From assembly GCA_966211335.1 (NCBI GenBank), contig CBIHNF010000002.1, forward strand, positions 62,001 to 126,000: a DNA stretch of 64,000 bases, given 5' to 3'. The position numbers and the translations under genes were made by a program. The stretch comes from JAPWJZ01 sp966211335. Its GTDB lineage: Bacteria; Pseudomonadota; Alphaproteobacteria; Micavibrionales; UBA2020. The notes below the pieces were generated by a model, which had not been told where the DNA came from, did no database searches, and saw nothing but the letters and a program-made list of their open reading frames with translations. Positions 8,200 through 14,977 of this stretch are shown here, piece after piece (the first letter of the stretch is position 1; the number at the start of each line of letters is the position of its first letter).

Positions 8200-9354
8200 T
8201 TACATCACCTCGATTTCAGCCTGCAGGGCGCCAGCGGCCTTGATGGACTGCAGGATGGTAATGATATCGCGGGGGCCAACGCCAAGGGCGTTGAGGCTGC
8301 CGACGAGGGTCTGGAGGGAGACGCCTTCCTGCAGCACGGCGATTTTATTGTCGGCATCGGTCGAGACCTGCACATCGGTGCGCGGCACGACAACCGTATC
8401 GCCGCCGGTGGAGAGCGGTTCCGGCTGCGAAACCTGCGGCGTTTCGGTGATGCGGATGGTGAGGTTGCCTTGGGCGAGGGCGACGGTCGAGATGCGGACG
8501 TCCTTGCCCATGACGATGACGCCGGAGCGCTCGTCAATGACGACGCGGGCGACCTGGTCGGGGGAGACGCGCAGCTGTTCGACGTCGGTGATGAGGTTGA
8601 CGATGCCGGAGTTATAGCCGGGCGGCAGCGACAGCGCGACGGAGGACGGGTTCTCGGCCTTTGCCGCCGGGAACTTCAGGTAATCGTTGATGGCGGAGGC
8701 GATGCGGCGCGCGGTTGTGAAGTCGGGGTTGCGAAGGCCAAAGCGCGTTTCTTTCATCGACGCCAGCTGGAAGGGGATTTCGCGTTCAACCACCGCGCCC
8801 GCCGAAATGCGGCCGGCAGTGGGGATGTTCTGCGTGACGGAACCTGCATCACCCTTGGCCGAGAAGCCGGCGACGGCGACAGAGCCTTGAGCCACGGCGT
8901 AAACTTGGCTGTCAGCGCCGAGCAGCGGGGTGACGAGAAGCGTACCGCCCTGCAGGCTTTTCGCATCGCCCATCGCGGAGATGGAAGTATCAATGCGGGA
9001 GCCCTGGTTGGTGAAGGGGGGCAGCGTGGCCGTGACCATGACGGCTGCGATGTTCTTGGTGTTCAGCTTCTGCTCGCGCACGTTGACGCCAAGGCGCTCC
9101 AGCATGCCGATGATGGACTGTTCGGTGAAGGGCGAGTTGTTGAGCGAGTCGCCGGTGCCGTTGAGGCCGACGACGAGGCCGTAGCCAACGAGCATGTTGT
9201 CGCGGACGCCTTCAACGTTGACGATATCTTTAATGCGCGTGGTGCCGAGCGGCCCGGGGGCCTTGTTTTCCTCGGCATGTGCGATAAACGAAACCGCGCT
9301 GAAACCCAGCGCCAGAACCGTAACCGTCAAGCCTTTCAAAAATTTGTTCATCAT
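8200..9354 (-). CDS. flgI: Flagellar P-ring protein FlgI
   Basis: Forms the periplasmic P ring around the rod. The 384-aa product has a signal peptide (MMNKFLKGLTVTVLALGFSA, cleavage likely after AHA), then GTTRIKDIVNVEGVRDNMLV, LVVGLNGTGDS and a C-terminal FlgI end (LNALGVGPRDIITILQSIKA). A longer frame reaches 9423, but the added residues would precede the signal peptide. ATG 9354 is therefore preferred, although its ribosome site is weak. A sigma-54 promoter lies 40 bases upstream. Confidence 0.95.
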   Translation of the reverse strand: MMNKFLKGLTVTVLALGFSAVSFIAHAEENKAPGPLGTTRIKDIVNVEGVRDNMLVGYGLVVGLNGTGDSLNNSPFTEQSIIGMLERLGVNVREQKLNTKNIAAVMVTATLPPFTNQGSRIDTSISAMGDAKSLQGGTLLVTPLLGADSQVYAVAQGSVAVAGFSAKGDAGSVTQNIPTAGRISAGAVVEREIPFQLASMKETRFGLRNPDFTTARRIASAINDYLKFPAAKAENPSSVALSLPPGYNSGIVNLITDVEQLRVSPDQVARVVIDERSGVIVMGKDVRISTVALAQGNLTIRITETPQVSQPEPLSTGGDTVVVPRTDVQVSTDADNKIAVLQEGVSLQTLVGSLNALGVGPRDIITILQSIKAAGALQAEIEVM

Positions 9355-9393
9355 AACTAACCCATTCCCATGAAGTTTCCCGCTGATAAGCGT

Positions 9394-9409
9394 TGCGAGA
9401 ACCGTGCCA
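9394..9409 (-). promoter_or_regulatory. Sigma-54 promoter of flgI operon
   Basis: The minus strand reads TGGCACG-GTTC-TCGCA, with GG and GC in the correct register for RpoN. It lies in the gap between divergent flgI and fliX. Confidence 0.75.
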
Positions 9410-9543
9410 AGCGGGGAATTCATTAATAGTTATTATTATCAATGGGTTGATGATTTAAAGGACGGCGGCTTGCCATAAATTGGCGTTTTGAGGCAAATAT
9501 TGCCGACTATTTTTAAACGCTGTTATCTGCTTATAATTAAATC

Positions 9544-9978
9544 ATGAAGATTGAGGGACCCAACAAGACAGCCGGCAGCAAGGGCGTTTCCAAAACCGGA
9601 GGCGCCAAGGGCGGCTCGGGCAGCGGCTTCAGCGGCCTTGTGAACGAGACGGAGGAATCCGCCCCGCAGCACGGCGCGTCTGGTGTTATGTCAATCAATA
9701 GCCTTGACGCCCTGTTATCCCTGCAGGAACTGGGCAATTCGACCGAAGAGGGCTCTAAAAAGGCGGCGCGCCATGCCGCGGGGCTGCTCGACCAGCTCGA
9801 CCGCATCCGCATGGGCCTTTTGAACGGCAGCATCCCCATGGGCGCGCTGGAGCAGCTGACCCGCATGATCGGCCAGCACCGCGAAAAAGTCATCGACCCT
9901 AAGCTCGGCGAGCTGCTGGACGATATCGACCTCCGCGTGCAGGTGGAGCTGGCCAAATTCGACCGCGACCGGGTCTAG
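9544..9978 (+). CDS. fliX: Flagellar assembly regulator FliX
   Basis: A 144-aa protein with the FliX pattern: a short N-terminal MKIEGP segment, a Gly/Ser/Lys-rich linker (to about residue 50) and a helical C-terminal domain (about 60-140, containing HAAGLLDQLDRIRMGLLNGS). In Caulobacter, FliX couples flagellar assembly to FlbD-dependent activation of sigma-54 promoters. Divergence from flgI is the arrangement I recall for Caulobacter and strengthens the call. The nearby RpoN promoters are natural targets of such control. Confidence 0.9.
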   Translation: MKIEGPNKTAGSKGVSKTGGAKGGSGSGFSGLVNETEESAPQHGASGVMSINSLDALLSLQELGNSTEEGSKKAARHAAGLLDQLDRIRMGLLNGSIPMGALEQLTRMIGQHREKVIDPKLGELLDDIDLRVQVELAKFDRDRV

Positions 9979-9988
9979 GCCTTTTTTT

Positions 9989-10010
9989 ACTGGCAAAAAT
10001 GCCGGTTTTT
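9989..10010 (+). terminator. Intrinsic terminator after fliX
   Basis: A 7-bp stem with one G-T pair (ACTGGCA at 9989-9995 with 10000-10006, AAAA loop) is followed by a T-run, 11 bases past the fliX stop. Confidence 0.65.
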
Positions 10011-10048
10011 CTATAATGACAACGGGTTAAATGGAACGTAAAGGCCGG

Positions 10049-10078
10049 TTGTCTATTCGTATTGTCGCGTTATATAAT
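10049..10078 (+). promoter_or_regulatory. Sigma-70-type promoter of dksA
   Basis: TTGTCT (10049-10054), 18 bases, then a perfect TATAAT (10073-10078), about 36 bases before the dksA start codon. Confidence 0.65.
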
Positions 10079-10113
10079 CAGCCCATCGCAAGAAAATTAA
10101 GGTAACAAAGTTC

Positions 10114-10557
10114 ATGAGCACGCTGCCCGAGAATTCGCCGACCATTCTGCCGCCGGACTACAAGCCGAGCGAAAAAGAAAAATTCATGAACCCCGTCATG
10201 CTGGAGTACTTCCGCCAGAAGCTCCTGCGCTGGCGCTCGGAACTGCTGGCTGAATCCGACCAGACCATCAAGGAAATGCAGGAAGACAACCTGCAAAAAC
10301 CCGACATCGCCGACCGCGCTTCCGCCGAGACGGATCACGCGCTGGAACTGCGCACCCGCGACCGCGAGCGCAAGCTCATCTCCAAAATCAATTCCGCCCT
10401 CGAGAAGATCGAGGAAAATGGCTACGGCTACTGCGAGGAAACGGGCGAGCCAATCTCCATCGCCCGCCTCGAAGCCCGCCCGATCGCGACCCTGTCGCTC
10501 GAAGCGCAGGAGCGCCATGAGCGGAAAGAGCGCACGCAGCGCGACATGCGCGAATAA
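10114..10557 (+). CDS. dksA: DksA/TraR-family transcription factor
   Basis: Binds RNA polymerase through the secondary channel and works with ppGpp. The 147-aa product has the coiled-coil tip region (KPDIADRASAETD, about residues 68-80) and the globular end with GYCEETGEPISIARLEARP. Only one of the four zinc-binding cysteines of the classical CxxC...CxxC finger remains; the others are replaced (CEET, TLSLEA). This zinc-independent form is, to my knowledge, common in alphaproteobacteria. AAGGT serves as ribosome site. Confidence 0.92.
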   Translation: MSTLPENSPTILPPDYKPSEKEKFMNPVMLEYFRQKLLRWRSELLAESDQTIKEMQEDNLQKPDIADRASAETDHALELRTRDRERKLISKINSALEKIEENGYGYCEETGEPISIARLEARPIATLSLEAQERHERKERTQRDMRE

Positions 10558-10580
10558 ATTTAGCAATACGATAACCAAAA

Positions 10581-10615
10581 ATGCCCTCAGAAGTTTACGC
10601 TTTGAGGGCATTTTT
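10581..10615 (+). terminator. Intrinsic terminator after dksA
   Basis: Inverted repeat ATGCCCTCA (from 10581) and TTGAGGGCA (to 10610), followed by TTTTT, 24 bases past the dksA stop. Confidence 0.85.
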
Positions 10616-10632
10616 CTTGGGAAAGTTGATTG

Positions 10633-11616
10633 ATGCTCCAAAGCCTCGCCTTCCTGCCGCCCTATGCTGTTGTGCTGCTGTTCTTCGTCTTCCACCTGCT
10701 GGCGGGGGCGGTGATGCCGTACCGGAACGGCTACCGGCCGCTGCTGCCGCTCGTGATGGAAAAAAGCGCGCGGGCCTATGAATACCGCCTCAACCGCAGC
10801 GACCGCGGCGACAGCGCGCTCGTCATGCGCGGCGTGGTTGTGACGATATTGCTGGCGCTGGCCGCGGCCGTGATTGCCGCGATTGCCTGGCGGCTGACAC
10901 GGCATGAATTCGGCTGGACGGCGGGTTTTGTGCTGTTGATCTTCTCCGCTTCTATTATGGGCCCCCTCAAAACGCTGCGCCGCACGGCGGGGCTGCTCGA
11001 CAAAAAAGAGACCGGCGGCGCGGCCGCCGCGCTGCAATGCTATTTCGATGAGGATCTGGCGAAGGCGGACAGCCATACGCTCGTCCGCCGCGGGTTGGAG
11101 TTCAGCGGCTATGCGCTCGACCGCTATTTCGTGGGGCCCGTTTTTTATTACCTCGTCGGCGGCGTTTTCGCGCTCAGCTTCTACGCTGCCTTCCTCGCGC
11201 TGTTCGATGCATTTGGCTTCACGCGCCACTTCGGCCGCACCGCGCGGCAGCTGGAGGCGGTGCTGGATTTTATTCCGGCGCGCCTCTCCGCCATCATCAT
11301 CGCCTTCGCGGCCCTCTTCGTCAGCCGCTCCAGTCCGGCAAAATCCTTGCGTCTAAGCCTCTCGCAATCGAGTCGTTTTTCGCCGCGAAATCAGGGCTGG
11401 CTGGTGGCTGCCACGGCAGGGGCCCTCGGCGTCACTCTGGGCGGCCCGGTGCGCCATCGCAACGACACCGTTACGGAAAATGGCTGGATCGGTGACGCAG
11501 GCTCCACCGCCCGCCTCGATGCCAATGATCTGAAGCGGGGCACGATGCTCCTTTTTACCGCTTTCCTGTGCATTATCGTGCTTGTATCGGCCGTTGTTAT
11601 TGCACTCCGGCACTAA
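10633..11616 (+). CDS. CobD/CbiB-family protein (adenosylcobinamide-phosphate synthase-like)
   Basis: A 327-aa integral membrane protein with at least four hydrophobic segments (about residues 8-30, 65-90, 95-115, 170-195) and one at the C-terminus (305-325). Residues about 250-275 hold the CobD/CbiB hallmark (RNQGWLVAATAGALGVTLGG). CobD attaches the aminopropanol arm in cobalamin synthesis. The usual N-terminal DPxxxxHP motif is not visible, so catalytic competence is uncertain. No other clear cobalamin biosynthesis gene is present, but CobT/CobS-like proteins are encoded directly downstream. ATG 10633 has GGGAAAG upstream. Confidence 0.7.
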   Translation: MLQSLAFLPPYAVVLLFFVFHLLAGAVMPYRNGYRPLLPLVMEKSARAYEYRLNRSDRGDSALVMRGVVVTILLALAAAVIAAIAWRLTRHEFGWTAGFVLLIFSASIMGPLKTLRRTAGLLDKKETGGAAAALQCYFDEDLAKADSHTLVRRGLEFSGYALDRYFVGPVFYYLVGGVFALSFYAAFLALFDAFGFTRHFGRTARQLEAVLDFIPARLSAIIIAFAALFVSRSSPAKSLRLSLSQSSRFSPRNQGWLVAATAGALGVTLGGPVRHRNDTVTENGWIGDAGSTARLDANDLKRGTMLLFTAFLCIIVLVSAVVIALRH

Positions 11617-11811
11617 ACATAAAATATGCTGCGGCGGGTTTTATATGCCGCGGATGCTCGATTTTTTGAAATAAACATGCTGCATTGCAATGGATAATTA
11701 TCGTTCTATTCCATTTTTTATCTTGTGCAGTTTCCAAAAAATGATACCGTCGATGCTGTTAAAAAAACGCACCTAATTTTGCCGTCCAGCGAGCGCTTTC
11801 TATCGCGTCTG

Positions 11812-11827
11812 GGACGGTCAAGACCGT
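11812..11827 (+). other. Short hairpin in the leader of the VWA-AAA+ operon
   Basis: GGACGGT at 11812 and its complement ending at 11827 form a compact stem about 40 bases before the VWA gene. Only TTTT follows, so a regulatory hairpin or a weak terminator for upstream transcription are both possible. Confidence 0.35.
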
Positions 11828-11836
11828 CCTGGCGTT

Positions 11837-11851
11837 TTAACCAAAATTTAA
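11837..11851 (+). promoter_or_regulatory. CtrA-type box before the VWA-AAA+ operon
   Basis: A perfect TTAA-CCAAAAT-TTAA lies 19 bases before the ATG of the VWA gene. A TATA-rich stretch (11864-11869) follows about 12 bases later and could be a -10 element, which would make the transcript nearly leaderless. Binding is inferred from sequence only. Confidence 0.4.
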
Positions 11852-11869
11852 CCTTTGGACACTCTATAT

Positions 11870-14800
11870 ATGGCCACGCCCAACGACCGCAAAAAAATAG
11901 AGAGCATCCTGCGCGAACCCCTGACGCGCCACAGGTTGATTTTGGCGCAGAAATTACGCGCCGCCAAAAACCCGGAAGAGCCGAAGCCCTTCACGCTCGA
12001 AGACCTGAAAGATTTCATCACCAACATCCGCTCGACCGACCCCGAATTCCAAAAACAGGCGCTCAACGCGCTGGAAGCCGTGCAGACCGGCAAGGCCCCG
12101 CAGGAGCCGAAATTCGACACGCCCGAAATGCAGATTGTCTGGGGCGCGTCGCTGGCGTACCTGTCGTCGAACCCCGAGCAGATGAAATCCTGGGTCAAGC
12201 CGCCGGCCGAAGGCGTTGTGCTGACCGGCACCGATCTGTGGAAGCAGGTCACCGGCACCACCTACGCCTATCAGGAACTTTTGTCCCACGCGCACCACGT
12301 GCGCGAAGCCCTGCGCGACAAGGACACGAAATACGGCTGGGGCGAACCCGGCACCGGTTTCACCTTTGACCGCCAGAAAAACCTCATCAACGTCGACTTC
12401 ATGCAGAGCCTCATCGTCGGCTTTGAACACGCCCGTGCGGATGTGTACCGTGAAATCGGCCACTCCCTGCTGTCGGTCAGCTATCCGAAGCGCATGCGCG
12501 ACCTGTATAAAGAAATGCAGCCGCTGCTGAAAAAGTCGCGCCTCGCGCAGCAGAAAAAAGGCCCGCAGCTGAAGCCGGATGAATACAAAAAACTCCGCAT
12601 GCTTTCCGCCGAATGGCAGCTGCGCCACATGCTGTTCGCGGCGGCGGAAGAAAACGTCGCCAACCGCTTCGTATCCAACATGGGCCAGCAGGTGCTGCAG
12701 GATTACTCCGTCTCGCTCAACAACACGGCCGTGACCAACCGCGGCGTGGGCCTCACCCGCGTGCCGCAGGACGGCGTCTCGGACGAGCTGAAGCGCTACA
12801 TGAACCTCTGCAACGCCGTTCAGCTCAGCTTCTTCCAGAACAACGGCCTGTTCGACAACACTGAATCCGGCTGGTTCAAGGTCGGCGTCAACCCCGGCCT
12901 CGTGCGCAAGACCAATACGCTGGCCGCGCGCCCTGATGACCAGAAAGACGATACCGACGGCATCAATCACGCCGATTTCACCTACCTGCGCGATTTGTGC
13001 GGCGGCCCCAAAGGCCTTGAGAACCTGCAGCCCAAGCAGCACGAGCGCCTGTTCGGCTGGCAGAACCTGACGACGCGCGTCGAGCGCGCCGATGCCGACC
13101 GCAAGGCCATCATCGAAGACATCTGGCGCCAGTACGGTGAAGACCTCATCCAGAAAATCCTGCAGCAGACCAATGACCAGGTCGACCAGCAGCTGAAGGA
13201 AGCGCAAGAGAAGCAGCAGCAAAAAGGCGACCAGCAGGATCAGGACCAGGACGGCGAGGAGCAAGAGGGCGACGAGCAGGACGGTCAGGAGCAGGACGGC
13301 CAAGGCCAGGGTCAAGGCCAGGGCCAGGGTAAAGGCAAGGGCAAAAAGTCCAAGCAGGATAAAAAACAGGACCAGAAGAAAAAGAACGACAAGCGCGGCA
13401 AGCCGCAAGGCGAGCAGGACGACGCTGACGATGAAGACGGCGACGATGCCGACGGTCAGGACGGTCAAAAAGGCGACAAAGGCGACAAGAAGAAAAAAGA
13501 CAAAGGCCAAAAAGGCGAGAAGGGCGAAAAAGGGGAAAAAGGCGACGAGCAGGACGGCGAGGATGGCGAAGGCCAGGACGCCGACGGCGAAGACGCGGAC
13601 GGCCAGAAGGGCGAGAAAAAAGAAGGCAAGGGCAAAGAAGGCAAGCTCGGCGCCGATGACGAAGAAACCGTGCCCGTCGAAGGCGCCGGCGATATGCCCG
13701 CGCCCGACGGCGGCAATGATGTTCCGTCGGATGAACTTGACCCCAACGGCGACGGCCAGGATGCCGACGGCGAAGGCAAGGATGCGGACGGTCAGGACGC
13801 CGACGGCGACGACGCCGATGGCGAGGATGCCGACGGCGAAAACGGCATGACCGACGACGAGATCGAAAAAGAAATCGAGAAAAAGAAAAAGCAGGAAGCC
13901 GAAGAGGCCGACGGCGAAGACGCGGACGGTGAAGACGCCGATGGCGAAGATGCCGACGGCGAAGGCAAGCCCGGCAAAGGCAAAAAAGGCAAGCCCTCCA
14001 AACAGGCGGGCCATGGCGACGGCAAGTCGCTGGAAGAGCTGTCCAAGCTCGATTGGACGGACTACCAGAAACGCATTTCCGAGCTGTCCGGCCCCATCAC
14101 GCGCGTCCGCAAACTGTTCAAGGACGTTCAGGAACGGCAATTGCAGCGCAAGCGCACCATGTCGGCCAGCCTCGACATCCTGCCCGAAAACGGCGAAGTA
14201 AAAGACCGCTTCAACGTCGACGCGCACCGCAACATGACGGTCAAGAAAGCAACCGGCCAGCTGGAGGAGGGCGACCTCAAGCGCTTCCAGATGGATGCGA
14301 CCAAGATGGTGCCGACCGAAATCGACATCGTCATCATGATCGACGGCTCGGGCTCCATGAACGGCACGCCGCTGCTCTCCGCCCTGCAGGCCGGCGCCAT
14401 CATGTTCGAGGCCGCCTCCGGCAAAGATATGAAGATGAACGTCTACGTCGGCATGTGGGGCGATTCAGACCCGCCCATCCTCATCAAGCCCGGCGCGGAC
14501 CGCATGGAAATTGGCAAGCAGATGGCGCGCGCGCAGAAGGGCCTCAACTCCGGCACCGACCTCGCCCCCGGCATCGTCAAGATCGCCAAAACCATTGGCG
14601 AGCAGCGCGGCAAGTCGGGCACGCTTTCCGGCTTCACGCACGTGCTGATCATTTCCGACGGCGACATGTTCGATGCGGAAAAGGCCAAGAAAAACATCAT
14701 GACCATGTTCGACTACTCGGACAAGGTGACCTTCGATACCGCCATCATCGGCAACAAGGGCACCAACATGGAAAAGATGGCCAACAACATCAAGGGCCGC

Positions 14801-14977
14801 AAGACATTCCAGGATGTCGGCGTCACGATCGAGAGAAACCCTGAAGTCATCCCGATGTCTATCGTCGGGCTGCTGCTGGAAAAAGTGAAGAAAACGGGCA
14901 GTTTCGTCGCTGTCCCGAACAGTCAAAAACGGCGAGCCATGAAAAAAGCTCATAACAAGATGGATCCAAAGCCATGA
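11870..14977 (+). CDS. Large VWA-domain protein with acidic linker, CobT-like architecture
   Basis: A 1035-aa protein. The N-terminal 430 residues form a conserved-looking helical domain containing REIGHSLL (194-201), which resembles either a degenerate HExxH metallopeptidase motif or the ARVEALG region of CobT. Residues about 440-725 are low complexity, extremely rich in Asp, Glu, Gly, Gln and Lys, with DADGE and collagen-like KGE repeats. The C-terminal VWA domain (about 815-1010) has a complete MIDAS: DGSGS at 825-829, a Thr in SGTDLAPG and the Asp of ISDGD. This order matches CobT (magnesium/cobalt chelatase family) but the protein is far longer. ATG 11870 is preferred over the upstream TTG at 11855. 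Its stop overlaps the AAA+ start (ATGA), so the two are translationally coupled. Confidence 0.8.
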   Translation: MATPNDRKKIESILREPLTRHRLILAQKLRAAKNPEEPKPFTLEDLKDFITNIRSTDPEFQKQALNALEAVQTGKAPQEPKFDTPEMQIVWGASLAYLSSNPEQMKSWVKPPAEGVVLTGTDLWKQVTGTTYAYQELLSHAHHVREALRDKDTKYGWGEPGTGFTFDRQKNLINVDFMQSLIVGFEHARADVYREIGHSLLSVSYPKRMRDLYKEMQPLLKKSRLAQQKKGPQLKPDEYKKLRMLSAEWQLRHMLFAAAEENVANRFVSNMGQQVLQDYSVSLNNTAVTNRGVGLTRVPQDGVSDELKRYMNLCNAVQLSFFQNNGLFDNTESGWFKVGVNPGLVRKTNTLAARPDDQKDDTDGINHADFTYLRDLCGGPKGLENLQPKQHERLFGWQNLTTRVERADADRKAIIEDIWRQYGEDLIQKILQQTNDQVDQQLKEAQEKQQQKGDQQDQDQDGEEQEGDEQDGQEQDGQGQGQGQGQGKGKGKKSKQDKKQDQKKKNDKRGKPQGEQDDADDEDGDDADGQDGQKGDKGDKKKKDKGQKGEKGEKGEKGDEQDGEDGEGQDADGEDADGQKGEKKEGKGKEGKLGADDEETVPVEGAGDMPAPDGGNDVPSDELDPNGDGQDADGEGKDADGQDADGDDADGEDADGENGMTDDEIEKEIEKKKKQEAEEADGEDADGEDADGEDADGEGKPGKGKKGKPSKQAGHGDGKSLEELSKLDWTDYQKRISELSGPITRVRKLFKDVQERQLQRKRTMSASLDILPENGEVKDRFNVDAHRNMTVKKATGQLEEGDLKRFQMDATKMVPTEIDIVIMIDGSGSMNGTPLLSALQAGAIMFEAASGKDMKMNVYVGMWGDSDPPILIKPGADRMEIGKQMARAQKGLNSGTDLAPGIVKIAKTIGEQRGKSGTLSGFTHVLIISDGDMFDAEKAKKNIMTMFDYSDKVTFDTAIIGNKGTNMEKMANNIKGRKTFQDVGVTIERNPEVIPMSIVGLLLEKVKKTGSFVAVPNSQKRRAMKKAHNKMDPKP

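Noticed and set aside
13400..13970. Short tandem repeats suggesting a CRISPR array
   Set aside because: Units are short, in frame and coding for Asp/Gly/Lys residues; there are no uniform repeats with unique spacers.
11954..14227. A 757-codon minus-strand frame with long Leu/Val/Phe runs that look like membrane helices
   Set aside because: The runs come from reading the acidic repeat codons of the VWA gene backwards; no signal or family is seen.
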